Of a stretch of DNA of 64,000 bases, positions 37,252 to 45,771 are shown piece after piece. The DNA lies in NCBI RefSeq assembly GCF_006363895.1, contig NZ_CP040953.1; one strand, written 5' to 3'. Position 1 is the first letter of the stretch; each line of letters starts with the position of its first letter. The position numbers and the translations under genes were made by a program. The DNA comes from Methylopumilus universalis. Its GTDB lineage: Bacteria; Pseudomonadota; Gammaproteobacteria; Burkholderiales; Methylophilaceae. Below the pieces are notes generated by a model, which saw nothing but the letters and a program-made list of their open reading frames with translations, made no database searches and was not told the origin of the DNA.

Positions 37252-37614
37252 ATGCCTAGAGTAAAACGTGGTGTCACCGCTAGAGCGAAACATAAAAAAG
37301 TTTTAGCACTTGCTAAAGGTTATCGCGGCCGTCGTAAAAACGTATACCGTATAGCTAAACAAGCAGTGATGAAGGCAGGTCAGTATGCATACCGTGATCG
37401 CCGTCAGAAAAAACGTCAATTTAGAACACTATGGATTGCGCGTATCAACGCGGCATCTCGTGAATGTGGTCTTACCTATAGCCGTTTCATGAATGGCCTT
37501 AAGAAAGCTTCTGTTGAAGTGGATCGTAAGGTATTAGCAGATATGGCAGTATTCGATAAAGCAGCTTTTGCTAAGTTTGTCGAAATTGCTAAATCTGGTT
37601 CAGGAGCAGCATAA
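37252..37614 (+). CDS. rplT: 50S ribosomal protein L20
   Basis: A 120-residue protein: MPRVKRGVTARAKHKKVLALAKGYRGRRKNVYRIAKQAVMKAGQYAYRDRR and LWIARINAASRE are diagnostic. It binds 23S rRNA early in assembly. It starts 10 bases after rpmI and is followed by a strong terminator. Confidence 0.98.
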   Translation: MPRVKRGVTARAKHKKVLALAKGYRGRRKNVYRIAKQAVMKAGQYAYRDRRQKKRQFRTLWIARINAASRECGLTYSRFMNGLKKASVEVDRKVLADMAVFDKAAFAKFVEIAKSGSGAA

Positions 37615-37629
37615 AAATTATTAATTTTT

Positions 37630-37658
37630 AAAAGGAGGCTTCTAGCCTCCTTTTTTTT
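37630..37658 (+). terminator. intrinsic terminator after rplT
   Basis: Stem AAAAGGAGGCT/AGCCTCCTTTT with a TCT loop followed by T residues. It separates infC-rpmI-rplT from pheST, so pheS has its own promoter or depends on partial read-through. Confidence 0.93.
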
Positions 37659-37674
37659 ATTAAAATAATAGTCA

Positions 37675-38658
37675 ATGAATAATCTCGAACACATCTTAAA
37701 AGAAGCCCGTGAAGATTTTGATCAGTGCCATTCTGTGACGGACCTTGATCAAGCAAAAGCTAAATACTTAGGTAAAAGCGGTGTCTTAACTGAAGCACTT
37801 AAATCACTTGGTAAATTATCTGCGGAAGAAAGACCTAAAGTAGGTGCTGAGATCAATGTGGTTAAACAAGGCGTTGAAGAAGCTTTAGAAAAAAGACGAG
37901 AAGCTATTTTAAATGCCTCGCAAGCGAAACAGCTTGCAGAGGAATCATTAGATGTGACTTTACCTTCAAGAAAAGAAGATCGAGGAAGCCTACATCCAGT
38001 CACACAAACGCTTCATCGTATTGAATCTCTTTTTCATTCCATCGGTTTCTCAGTAGCACATGGACCACAAATTGAATCTGATTTTTATAATTTCACTGCA
38101 CTGAATATTCCTGAGTCACATCCAGCACGCGCGATGCATGACACATTTTATATTGATGAATCTTATGTATTAAGAACGCACACATCCCCCGTGCAAATTC
38201 GTCATTTAGAAAAAAATAAACCACCCTTAAAAATTATTTCGCCGGGTCGCGTTTATCGCGTTGATTCAGATGCAACACATTCACCGATGTTTCATCAGGT
38301 TGAAGGTTTGTGGGTTGATCAACAAGTAAGCTTCGCAGATCTTAAAGGTGTCATTGAAGATTTTCTCCAAAACTTTTTTGAGAATAAAGACTTGAAAGTG
38401 CGCTTCAGACCTTCATATTTTCCATTCACAGAACCTTCTGCTGAAATGGATATGAGCTGGAAGGGCGGTTGGCTTGAGATTGGTGGGTGCGGCATGGTAC
38501 ATCCAGAAGTATTTAAACATGTAGGTATCGATTCAAATCAACATCAAGGATTTGCTTTTGGATTGGGTGTGGAGCGCTTAACGATGTTGCGTTACGGTGT
38601 TCAAGATTTACGCCACTTTTTTAATAACGACTTACGCTTTCTGCAGCAATTTATTTAA
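37675..38658 (+). CDS. pheS: phenylalanyl-tRNA synthetase alpha subunit
   Basis: A 327-residue class II synthetase subunit: N-terminal coiled coil (about residues 1-90), then GSLHPVTQTLHRIESLFHSIGFSVAHGPQIESDFYNF, motif 2 (SPGRVYRVDSDATHSPMFHQVEGL) and motif 3 (GFAFGLGVERLTMLRYGV). Carries the catalytic site of the alpha2-beta2 enzyme. The gap to rplT is 60 bases and contains the terminator; no pheM-like leader was seen. Confidence 0.97.
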   Translation: MNNLEHILKEAREDFDQCHSVTDLDQAKAKYLGKSGVLTEALKSLGKLSAEERPKVGAEINVVKQGVEEALEKRREAILNASQAKQLAEESLDVTLPSRKEDRGSLHPVTQTLHRIESLFHSIGFSVAHGPQIESDFYNFTALNIPESHPARAMHDTFYIDESYVLRTHTSPVQIRHLEKNKPPLKIISPGRVYRVDSDATHSPMFHQVEGLWVDQQVSFADLKGVIEDFLQNFFENKDLKVRFRPSYFPFTEPSAEMDMSWKGGWLEIGGCGMVHPEVFKHVGIDSNQHQGFAFGLGVERLTMLRYGVQDLRHFFNNDLRFLQQFI

Positions 38659-38670
38659 AGATATCTCAAT

Positions 38671-41022
38671 ATGCAATTTTCTGAAAATTGGTTAAGGTCA
38701 TATGTGAATACATCACTGGATAGTGATGCGCTTAACCACGTCATGATTATGGCAGGCTTAGATGTTGATGAATCTCATCCTCTAGGCGCATCTTTTAGTC
38801 ATGTGGTGGTGGGTGAGATTGTTTCGATTAAAAAACATCCTGATGCTGATCGACTTCAGGTGTGCGATGTCAATATCGGAGACAAGACATTACAAATTGT
38901 ATGCGGCGCATCAAACGCAAGACAGGGTATTAAGGTGGCGTGCGCATTAGTAGGTGCTAAATTACCTTCCATCGATATTAAGGAAGCAAAAGTACGTGGC
39001 GTTGAATCATTCGGTATGCTTTGCTCGTTAAAAGAATTAGGATTGGCTGAAGAAGCTGAAGGCATTTTAGAATTAAGTCATGATTTAAAAAATGGTACTG
39101 ATTTAAGAGTAGCACTTGATCTTAATGATCAAATTACGACATTAAAATTAACACCCAATCGAAGCGACTGTTTGAGTTTATGGGGTGTCGCCCGAGAAGT
39201 CGCTGCCATTAGTCAATCTTCACTATCTCCTATCACCTATGAAGTGAATCTGATCAAGCAAAGTGAAAAGAAAAATATAGTTGTCGAAGAAAAATCGGCA
39301 TGCCCTCGTTACTGTGGTCGCATCATTAAAAATGTAGACAATACAAAAACATTACCTGATTGGATGATCTCGAGACTCGAGCGTTCCAATATTAAATCAA
39401 TCAGTCCGATTGTAGATATCACTAATTATGTATTGCTTGAAATTGGACAACCCCTTCATGCATTTGACCATGACAAATTGCAAGGTGATGTTGTGGTGAG
39501 GTTCGCAAGGCCTGAAGAGCCGATCCATTTACTCAATGACACAGAAATTAAATTATCTAAAAAAGATTTAGTGATTGCAGATAATTCAGGTGCAATTGCT
39601 TTTGCAGGTGTGATGGGTGGGTTGCCATCTTCAGTGACTGAAGCTTCTAAAAATATTTTCTTAGAAAGCGCTTTTTTTGATCCTATTGTGATTGCTGGTA
39701 AAGCAAGAGCGTATAACTTATCTACAGATTCATCTTACCGTTTTGAACGAGGGGTTGATTTTTCGAACACCCGACATGCACTAGAGCGTGCAACATCGCT
39801 TATTATCGAATACTGTGGCGGAGAAGCCGGTGAGATTTCAGAAGTTTTATACGCTTTACCAAAGCGTAATGAAATCCATTTAAGACTTAAAAAATTAAAT
39901 GCTATTTTAGGCATTGAAGTGCCGAGCCAAGATGTTGAGCAGATATTCCATCAGTTAGGTTTTGAAGTGAACAAAACCATCGAAGGTTTTAAAGTCACAC
40001 CACCTTCTTATCGATTTGATATTGCGATTGAAGAAGATCTTATTGAAGAAGTAGTTCGCTTATATGGTTATGACAAAATACCTTCTCATCATCCTGTGAG
40101 TCATCAGGCGATGTTACCCTCTTCTGGACCATGTCAGCGAGATCTTAAAGAAGCACTCACATCACGCGGCTTTTATGAAGTAGTGACTTATAGTTTCATT
40201 GAAGATGAGATTGAAAAAGCATTGCACGGAAATTTAAACCCTATTCAATTAAAAAACCCAATAGCAAGTCAGATGTCGACGATGCGATCATCATTGTGGG
40301 GAAGCCATCTCGAAGTCTTAACTTATAATTTAAATCGACAAGTATCGCGATTAAATATTTTTGAAATTGCACAAACTTTCCAAGGCGCAAAAAAAGATTT
40401 TATTGAGACCGAAGTGATATCTGGTTTAAGTTACGGTAGCTTTTTGCCTGAGCAATGGGCTGACAACATACGCGAGATTGATTTTTATGATATGAAAGCG
40501 CATGTTGAAGCTCTAACGTCTAAATCACTCACATTTAAAAGAAGCGATAAAACACCATTAGCGCTTCATCCAGGACAGTCTGCAGAAGTCTTTTTAGACG
40601 GTCAGTCGATAGGTTGGGTAGGTAAATTGCATCCAAAATGGCAGCAACACTTTTCTCTTCCAAAAGCCCCCTTTATCTTTGAGTTAAAAATAGAGAAGCT
40701 TTTAGAAGATAAAGCGTTTAAATACGAAGATATCTCAAAATTCCTTCCGGTAAGACGTGATATTGCCATCGTGGTAGATGAGTCAGTCGAGGTCGATTCG
40801 ATTTTAGATGCTGTATTTAAGGCTAAAATCCCGTTCTTAAATCGAATGGCTTTGTTCGATCTTTACCAAGGAAAAGGCATCGCCGAAAACAAAAAAAGTG
40901 TTGCATTTCTGATACTTATGCAGGATACTTCAAAGACATTAGTTGATAGCGAAGCTGATTCTTCCGTATCAAAAATCGTTGAATTACTTGAAAAACAATT
41001 TGGCGCAACGCTCCGCAACTAA
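38671..41022 (+). CDS. pheT: phenylalanyl-tRNA synthetase beta subunit
   Basis: A 783-residue subunit: N-terminal tRNA-binding (EMAP) domain (VVVGEIVSIKKHPDADRLQVCDVNIG), B3/B4 editing domain (SPIVDITNYVLLEIGQPLHAFDHDKL), B5 domain and C-terminal ferredoxin-fold anticodon domain (FLPVRRDIAIVVDE, FDLYQGKGI). Follows pheS by 12 bases. Length is typical. Confidence 0.97.
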   Translation: MQFSENWLRSYVNTSLDSDALNHVMIMAGLDVDESHPLGASFSHVVVGEIVSIKKHPDADRLQVCDVNIGDKTLQIVCGASNARQGIKVACALVGAKLPSIDIKEAKVRGVESFGMLCSLKELGLAEEAEGILELSHDLKNGTDLRVALDLNDQITTLKLTPNRSDCLSLWGVAREVAAISQSSLSPITYEVNLIKQSEKKNIVVEEKSACPRYCGRIIKNVDNTKTLPDWMISRLERSNIKSISPIVDITNYVLLEIGQPLHAFDHDKLQGDVVVRFARPEEPIHLLNDTEIKLSKKDLVIADNSGAIAFAGVMGGLPSSVTEASKNIFLESAFFDPIVIAGKARAYNLSTDSSYRFERGVDFSNTRHALERATSLIIEYCGGEAGEISEVLYALPKRNEIHLRLKKLNAILGIEVPSQDVEQIFHQLGFEVNKTIEGFKVTPPSYRFDIAIEEDLIEEVVRLYGYDKIPSHHPVSHQAMLPSSGPCQRDLKEALTSRGFYEVVTYSFIEDEIEKALHGNLNPIQLKNPIASQMSTMRSSLWGSHLEVLTYNLNRQVSRLNIFEIAQTFQGAKKDFIETEVISGLSYGSFLPEQWADNIREIDFYDMKAHVEALTSKSLTFKRSDKTPLALHPGQSAEVFLDGQSIGWVGKLHPKWQQHFSLPKAPFIFELKIEKLLEDKAFKYEDISKFLPVRRDIAIVVDESVEVDSILDAVFKAKIPFLNRMALFDLYQGKGIAENKKSVAFLILMQDTSKTLVDSEADSSVSKIVELLEKQFGATLRN

Positions 41023-41057
41023 TCCCATATTTAATACCGATTTAAAAGTAGGCCGTT

Positions 41058-41360
41058 ATGACATTAACTAAAGCAGATTTATCCGAAATTCTATTTGACC
41101 GTGTAGGTTTAAATAAGCGTGAAGCGAAAGATATGGTTGAAGCTTTTTTTGAAGAGATTCGCAACGCACTTGAAAATGGCGACAGTATCAAGCTATCTGG
41201 TTTTGGCAATTTTGAATTAAGAAAAAAATCAGAAAGACCAGGTCGCAATCCTAAAACGGGTGAAGAGATTCCAATCAAAGCAAGACGTGTGGTTACTTTT
41301 CACGCAAGTCAAAAACTAAAAAGCAATGTAGAAGAGAACTACTCTGGAAAGAAAGCTTAA
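41058..41360 (+). CDS. ihfA: integration host factor alpha subunit
   Basis: A 100-residue HU/IHF-family protein: LTKADLSEILFDRVGLNKREAKDMVEAFFEEIRNALENGDSIKLSGFGNFELRKKSERPGRNPKTGEEIPI is typical IhfA, with the beta-arm segment GRNPKTGE. It bends DNA with IhfB. The pheT-ihfA order is conserved in proteobacteria; the next regulator gene overlaps its end. Confidence 0.96.
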   Translation: MTLTKADLSEILFDRVGLNKREAKDMVEAFFEEIRNALENGDSIKLSGFGNFELRKKSERPGRNPKTGEEIPIKARRVVTFHASQKLKSNVEENYSGKKA

Positions 41361-41784
41361 ATCCCCCGTCTTACCTGAAATACCTTCAAAGAGATATTTT
41401 GCAATCGGAGAGGTAAGTGAGCTTTGTCTCGTCAAGGCACATGTGCTGCGATATTGGGAGCAGGAGTTTGATCAGCTCAAAGATGTCAAGCGACGTGGCA
41501 ATCGACGTTATTATCAATTACCTGAAGTGCTTCTCATTCGTAAAATTAGAGAGCTTCTACATGACGAAGGTTTTACGATTCAAGGCGCTAAACAGCGACT
41601 TAAAGATAAAAGTTTTGTTAAAGAAGTAAAGCAAGCTGAGCCACCTAAAGAGCTTCAAGTGACCAAACAAGGTCAGGTTGAGTTGCCTTTAGAGAATCTC
41701 AATCAATCCAATTCACTTGCCGGCCTTAATATAAAGTCGATTAAAGATGAATTGCTCAGTATCATAGATCTGCTTAAAAAGTAA
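41344..41784 (+). CDS. MerR family transcriptional regulator, start codon uncertain
   Basis: MerR-type helix-turn-helix protein of roughly 140 residues: RYFAIGEVSELCLVKAHVLRYWEQEFDQLKDVKRRGNRRYYQLPEVLLIRKIRELLHDEGFTI. The family N-terminus (PEIPSKRYFAIGE) lies in frame upstream of the first standard start (GTG at 41443), which would delete most of the HTH. Upstream the frame is closed by a TAG at 41329, directly after an in-frame ATG at 41326. The only near-cognate codon in between is CTG at 41344, used here. This regulator sits between ihfA and tRNA-Pro in many betaproteobacteria; its effector is unknown and no metal-binding Cys pattern is visible. Confidence 0.75.
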   Translation: MERKLKSPVLPEIPSKRYFAIGEVSELCLVKAHVLRYWEQEFDQLKDVKRRGNRRYYQLPEVLLIRKIRELLHDEGFTIQGAKQRLKDKSFVKEVKQAEPPKELQVTKQGQVELPLENLNQSNSLAGLNIKSIKDELLSIIDLLKK

Positions 41785-41804
41785 TTCATCATTGTTTTGA
41801 TTTT

Positions 41805-41881
41805 CGGGGCGTAGCGCAGCCTGGTAGCGTACTTGCATGGGGTGCAAGGGGTCGTGAGTTCGAATCTCACCGCTCCGACCA
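41805..41881 (+). tRNA. tRNA-Pro (anticodon GGG)
   Basis: A 77-base tRNA, acceptor arms CGGGGCG/CGCTCCG with one G-T pair, anticodon stem CTTGC/GCAAG around ATGGGGT, encoded CCA. Confidence 0.96.
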
Positions 41882-41974
41882 ATTAAAGCGATGAATTAGT
41901 TTTCAAAAATAGATTTCTTGGCCTTATAATTTTCATAGATCATTTTTAAGCCTACTCAATTTTTCAGGTGATTC

Positions 41975-43261
41975 ATTATAAAACCTAAGCAACCCTCTAA
42001 AAACATAAGCACGCAAAATCGTAACAGTTCGATATTAAATACGTTGTGGGTGAGTTTTTTCTTTGTCGCTTTATTAAGTGCAATATGGAGATGGGTAGGT
42101 AAAGGTGACACTGAAGTGTTTGCCTCTATGGTGGATAGCCTTTTTTCCATGGCAAAGCTATCTGTTGAAGTGATGATATTGCTTTTTGGAACCCTAACGC
42201 TTTGGCTAGGCTTTTTAAAGATTGCTGAACACGCAGGTTTAATTGAAAAAATAGCATCTTGGCTTTCACCGCTTTTTAGGCGTCTCATGCCTGAGGTGCC
42301 TAAAAATCATCCAGCAGCAGGTCTGATCACCATGAATTTTATTGCGAATGGATTAGGTCTTGATAATGCTGCGACACCTATTGGGCTTAAAGCGATGCGA
42401 TCATTGCAATCACTTAATCCAACACCAAAGATCGCAAGCAATGCACAAATTCTTTTTTTGGTTATGAATGCTTCATCACTCACCTTACTTCCAGTATCAA
42501 TCTTTATGTATCGTGCACAGCAAGGAGCATTAGATCCCACACTCGTTTTTTTACCTATTCTTTTAGCAACAAGCGCTTCCACTTTGGCTGGTTTTTTCTC
42601 AGTCGCTTTTATGCAACGAATTAAATTAAACGACCCTGTAGTCATTACATGGATGTTAGCCATTGCAAGTTTATTAAGTGTGTTTATCTTATTCTTAAGT
42701 CACTTATCAGCATCGGCATTGGGCGCATTCTCATCCCTCTTGGGCAATGCTGTCCTGTTTGGACTAATTATTACTTTTTTACTTATAGGCATATTAAAAC
42801 GTGTGCCAGTCTATGAGTCATTTATTGAAGGCGCTAAAGAAGGTTTTGATGTATCTAAAAATTTACTTCCTTATTTAGTAGCGATGTTATGTGCAGTCGG
42901 TATTCTTCGAGCATCAGGTGCGCTTGATGTTGTATTGGATATGATTCGTTATCTTGCTGATAGCTTTCACTGGGATACACGTTTTGTAGATGCGCTACCT
43001 ACAGCGCTTGTGAAACCTTTTTCTGGAAGTGCCGCAAGAGCTATGCTCATTGATACTATGACAACACATGGTGTCGATAGCTTCCCGTCACTTTTAGCAG
43101 CAACTGTTCAAGGCAGTACTGAAACTACTTTTTATGTTTTGGCAGTTTATTTCGGTGCAGTTGGTATTCAGCGTGCACGACACGCAGTTGCTTGCGCACT
43201 ATTTGCAGATCTTGTTGGTGTGTTAGCTTCTATTGGGGTTTGTTATTGGTTTTTTGGATAA
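41975..43261 (+). CDS. nucleoside-recognition (Gate) domain membrane protein, SpmA-SpmB fusion type
   Basis: An integral membrane protein with two Gate domains: an SpmA-like first half (LITMNFIANGLGLDNAATPIGLKAMRSLQ) and an SpmB-like second half (PTALVKPFSGSAARAMLIDTMTTHGVDSFPSLLAATVQGSTETTFYVLAVYFGAVGIQRARHA). In spore-formers these are spore maturation proteins; fused forms are widespread in proteobacteria with no known substrate. The first standard start is TTG at 42044 with no ribosome site. An ATT at 41975 lies 3 bases after AGGTGATTC and would add 23 polar residues; I list that frame start but the TTG is a real alternative. Confidence 0.75.
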   Translation: MIKPKQPSKNISTQNRNSSILNTLWVSFFFVALLSAIWRWVGKGDTEVFASMVDSLFSMAKLSVEVMILLFGTLTLWLGFLKIAEHAGLIEKIASWLSPLFRRLMPEVPKNHPAAGLITMNFIANGLGLDNAATPIGLKAMRSLQSLNPTPKIASNAQILFLVMNASSLTLLPVSIFMYRAQQGALDPTLVFLPILLATSASTLAGFFSVAFMQRIKLNDPVVITWMLAIASLLSVFILFLSHLSASALGAFSSLLGNAVLFGLIITFLLIGILKRVPVYESFIEGAKEGFDVSKNLLPYLVAMLCAVGILRASGALDVVLDMIRYLADSFHWDTRFVDALPTALVKPFSGSAARAMLIDTMTTHGVDSFPSLLAATVQGSTETTFYVLAVYFGAVGIQRARHAVACALFADLVGVLASIGVCYWFFG

Positions 43262-43280
43262 AATTATTTAATAAGGACAA

Positions 43281-43580
43281 ATGATGTATGTATTTATGAT
43301 TGTGATGTATGCCGGTATTCTTTTTTTAATAGCTGCTTTATCTTTCGGTTTTCTTTCATGGCTCATCTATCGAAAGAATAAAAAAAGTAAGCAATTAAAA
43401 AATTTATATTGGGCGCGTGTTATATCTGCAATTCTTTTAACCCCCTATATATTCTTTCAATATATATTTTCTGATCTGACTTATCTTCCAATCAGAATTT
43501 CTTTTGTAGTTTTTTCTTTTATTATTCTTTATCTTCTCGTAAAAAGATGGGGTAAAGACGCGATACCAAAACGTAAATGA
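43281..43580 (+). CDS. small three-helix membrane protein of unknown function
   Basis: A 99-residue protein with hydrophobic stretches near residues 3-30, 48-64 and 70-88 separated by a lysine-rich loop (YRKNKKSKQLKN). AAGGAC precedes the ATG. I do not recognise a family. It overlaps the next gene by 4 bases, so the pair is co-transcribed. Confidence 0.6.
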   Translation: MMYVFMIVMYAGILFLIAALSFGFLSWLIYRKNKKSKQLKNLYWARVISAILLTPYIFFQYIFSDLTYLPIRISFVVFSFIILYLLVKRWGKDAIPKRK

Positions 43581-43846
43581 TTACCGTTAAATTAATTAAG
43601 GAATCAGATTTTGAGGTTATAGTTGAATCGAAGTCGATCACACAACATAAGGTTCATGTCTCAAATGATTTCTATAATTTCCTAACTGATGGCAAAGTAT
43701 CTTGCGAACATTTAATTATTGCGTCGTTTGAATTTTTGTTAGAGCGAGAATCGAATAACTCCATACTTTCTCAGTTTGATTTAAAGGTCATCTCTCACTA
43801 TTTCCCTGAGTATGAAAAAGAGATTAAGAAGCGGCTGAAGCCTTAA
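43577..43846 (+). CDS. conserved hypothetical protein, 89 aa
   Basis: A small acidic, soluble protein. Sequence features such as ITQHKVHVSNDFYNFLTDGKVSCEHLI and FLLERESNNSILSQFDLKVISHYFPEYEKEI resemble small conserved hypotheticals of proteobacteria that I recall but cannot name. Translationally coupled to the preceding membrane protein by a 4-base overlap. Confidence 0.65.
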   Translation: MITVKLIKESDFEVIVESKSITQHKVHVSNDFYNFLTDGKVSCEHLIIASFEFLLERESNNSILSQFDLKVISHYFPEYEKEIKKRLKP

Positions 43847-43894
43847 TCTTTCGTATACAATAATCATTTAAACAACCTATTAAAGAGGCGATAT

Positions 43895-43963
43895 ATGGGC
43901 AGTAAAGACAAAAGAAAAGAATCTAAAGGTAAAAAACCACAACCTAAGCCAGCCAAGGTATAA
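43895..43963 (+). CDS. 22-residue lysine-rich peptide
   Basis: A tiny frame reading MGSKDKRKESKGKKPQPKP then AKV, preceded by a good ribosome site (AAAGAGG, 7 bases before the ATG). Eight of 22 residues are Lys and three Pro; it would be disordered and nucleic-acid-binding at most. Its own ribosome site and position between two operons make it plausible as a real small gene; composition alone could arise by chance in AT-rich DNA. Confidence 0.45.
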   Translation: MGSKDKRKESKGKKPQPKPAKV

Positions 43964-44023
43964 TTTTACAACCTATTGATTTATATAGTTTTTTTATAAT
44001 TATCCTGGTTTAGTGTTATTTCT

Positions 44024-44040
44024 CTCATGATTTTCATGAG
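44024..44040. repeat. palindrome upstream of pqqA
   Basis: CTCATGA (44024-44030), three T, TCATGAG (44034-44040): perfect 7-bp arms, about 95 bases before the pqqA start. A TCATGAT follows shortly after. Could be an operator; no known regulator consensus recognised. Confidence 0.5.
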
Positions 44041-44134
44041 ACCTCATTCATGATCCTCAAGGTGTTTACTTTTTAAGTCCGAGTAAGATTACATTTAAGT
44101 AATTTCTCATTAACTTAATAAAAGGATCAACATC

Positions 44135-44206
44135 ATGTGGACAACTCCAGCTGCTACTGAAATGCGTTTCGGTTTCGAAGTTACAATGTATGTAATGAAT
44201 AAGTAA
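44135..44206 (+). CDS. pqqA: PQQ precursor peptide PqqA
   Basis: A 23-residue peptide: MWTTPAATEMRFGF followed by EVTMYVMNK. It contains the invariant Glu-x-x-x-Tyr (E15, Y19) that PqqE cross-links to form pyrroloquinoline quinone, and the whole sequence is close to other methylotroph PqqA peptides. AAAGGA lies before the ATG, and a strong terminator directly follows, so this is a single-gene transcript apart from pqqBCDE, which are not in the window. PQQ is the cofactor of the methanol dehydrogenases MxaF/XoxF, supporting a methylotrophic lifestyle. Confidence 0.95.
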   Translation: MWTTPAATEMRFGFEVTMYVMNK

Positions 44207-44221
44207 TTATTCAGATTTAAT

Positions 44222-44250
44222 AAAAAAGCCCGCTTAATGCGGGCTTTTTT
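44222..44250 (+). terminator. intrinsic terminator after pqqA
   Basis: Stem GCCCGC/GCGGGC with a TTAAT loop, flanked by six A and six T; bidirectional shape. The convergent Gfo/Idh gene ends 14 bases further on. Confidence 0.95.
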
Positions 44251-44263
44251 GTTTCTAATCCTT

Positions 44264-45268
44264 TTAAAAATTAATCCAAGCTTTTGTTTTGATAGAGGCC
44301 TGAGTGGCTTCTAATACTTTTGTATTCCAAAGGGCATCATCTAAAGAAAGTTTGGGAGCAGTATTGTTGATAATGCATTGGTTAAAATGATCAATCTCAA
44401 GTGTAAAGTGATTCGCTTTTTCAATATGCTCATTCTTTGATCCGTCTTTGTCAGTTGTGATCGTTAATTGTGCCTCATCATTTTCATGCTGCCACACCGT
44501 GTGGCACATCAACTTTCCTTTTTCCCCAAAAATTTCAAATTGAGAACGTCTCACGCATTCAAAGCTAATATCAAATTGAGCACGTCGATTCAGGCCAAAA
44601 TTAATCATGCCCGAAGTTGTGAGATCTGCCCCATGTTCATTCAGATGGCTTGTTGCAACCACTGATAGAGGGTTCTGATTAAAGCATTGTCGAATCGTAT
44701 GGATAGCGTAAGGTCCAATGTCCCAAAGAGCGCCACCACCATTTTCAATGGATCGATCGATACGATAAAAACGTGCAGGCTGGATTGGGAAAGAAAACAT
44801 AGAATGCACATACTGCACATCACCTAATAATCCTGAACTAATAATTTCTTTTATACGATTAAACTGTGGATGAAAGACATACATAAATCCTTCCATCACT
44901 TTAACGTGATTTTGATGAGCCGCTTCCTGAATTAACTCAACTTCCTTTGAATGAAGTGCGATAGGTTTTTCTATGAGCACATGTTTTTTATGATTGATTG
45001 CTTGGAGAGCGGGCTTGGTATGCTCCTCGTTTGAAAGTGGGATATATATAGCGTCTATATCAGGATGATTAATCACTTCATCTAAAGAATTGAAGGTCTG
45101 AACTTTACCTAAAAGTGATGGCTGGTATTTTTCTAAACATTCTGCCGCTGCATTGACTCTTCGACTTCCAATAGCAGCAAGCTCACCAAAAGGACTATTA
45201 GCAATAGCGGGAAGAAGTCGCTCATTGACACGCGCTGCTCCTAGAATACCCCAACGTACTTTTTTCAT
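44264..45268 (-). CDS. Gfo/Idh/MocA family oxidoreductase
   Basis: A 334-residue NAD(P)-dependent sugar-type dehydrogenase: WGILGAARVNERLLPAI (Rossmann motif), DAIYIPLSNEEHTKPALQAINHKKHVLIEKPIALHSKE with the catalytic EKP motif, and GGALWDIGPYAIHTIRQ in the C-terminal domain. The substrate is unknown. Single gene with no evident operon partners. Confidence 0.88.
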   Translation of the reverse strand: MKKVRWGILGAARVNERLLPAIANSPFGELAAIGSRRVNAAAECLEKYQPSLLGKVQTFNSLDEVINHPDIDAIYIPLSNEEHTKPALQAINHKKHVLIEKPIALHSKEVELIQEAAHQNHVKVMEGFMYVFHPQFNRIKEIISSGLLGDVQYVHSMFSFPIQPARFYRIDRSIENGGGALWDIGPYAIHTIRQCFNQNPLSVVATSHLNEHGADLTTSGMINFGLNRRAQFDISFECVRRSQFEIFGEKGKLMCHTVWQHENDEAQLTITTDKDGSKNEHIEKANHFTLEIDHFNQCIINNTAPKLSLDDALWNTKVLEATQASIKTKAWINF

Positions 45269-45386
45269 TTTTTTGTCTTAAATTAAACGATGTTTTATTA
45301 TGCTTAGCCTTCAGTGAATAGACAAGCCATCATTTCTCAGAAGTTTCAGGTTGAGAAAAGCCTTATTAAATGCGATCATTTGATCC

Positions 45387-45767
45387 ATGAAATTTTTACT
45401 ACTTCTTTCATTTCTCATTCCAATTGATTCCTTTGCTGATTGGTCTTTAGTGCATCAAGATGATGCTGATCATTATATTGATTATAAGTTGATGAGCAAA
45501 AGTGGACATAAGACAAGGGCGTGGTATTTGCAAAATTATGCTGAGCCACAAACTATTAAAAATCTTCAATATCACTCTGTTAAAAATAGATCAGAATTTG
45601 ATTGCAAGGCTCGAAAAATGAGAATTCTAGCTTATGCTTTATACCCAGAACCTATGGGTCAAGGCCACGCTTTATTTAACAAAGGCGAAGCATTAGATTG
45701 GCAAGTGATCAAACCTAAAACGCTTAATGATTTATATTTAAAGCGCGTCTGTAGCAAAAAGAAATAG
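45387..45767 (+). CDS. exported protein, surface-adhesin E-like
   Basis: A 126-residue protein with an N-terminal signal peptide (FLLLLSFLIPIDSFA) and a mature part starting DWSLVHQDDADHYIDYKLMSKSGHKTRAWYLQNYAEPQ. The W-x-L/V start, the RAWYL segment and the paired Cys (DCKARKMRI and RVCSKKK) are like the small exported Adhesin E-type family of proteobacteria. Its real role is unknown. It ends 4 bases from the convergent small membrane gene. Confidence 0.7.
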   Translation: MKFLLLLSFLIPIDSFADWSLVHQDDADHYIDYKLMSKSGHKTRAWYLQNYAEPQTIKNLQYHSVKNRSEFDCKARKMRILAYALYPEPMGQGHALFNKGEALDWQVIKPKTLNDLYLKRVCSKKK

Positions 45768-45771
45768 GGTT

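Noticed and set aside
43281..43846. Toxin-antitoxin pair (two small overlapping genes)
   Set aside because: The first is a three-helix membrane protein and the second resembles a conserved hypothetical; neither shows toxin or antitoxin motifs.
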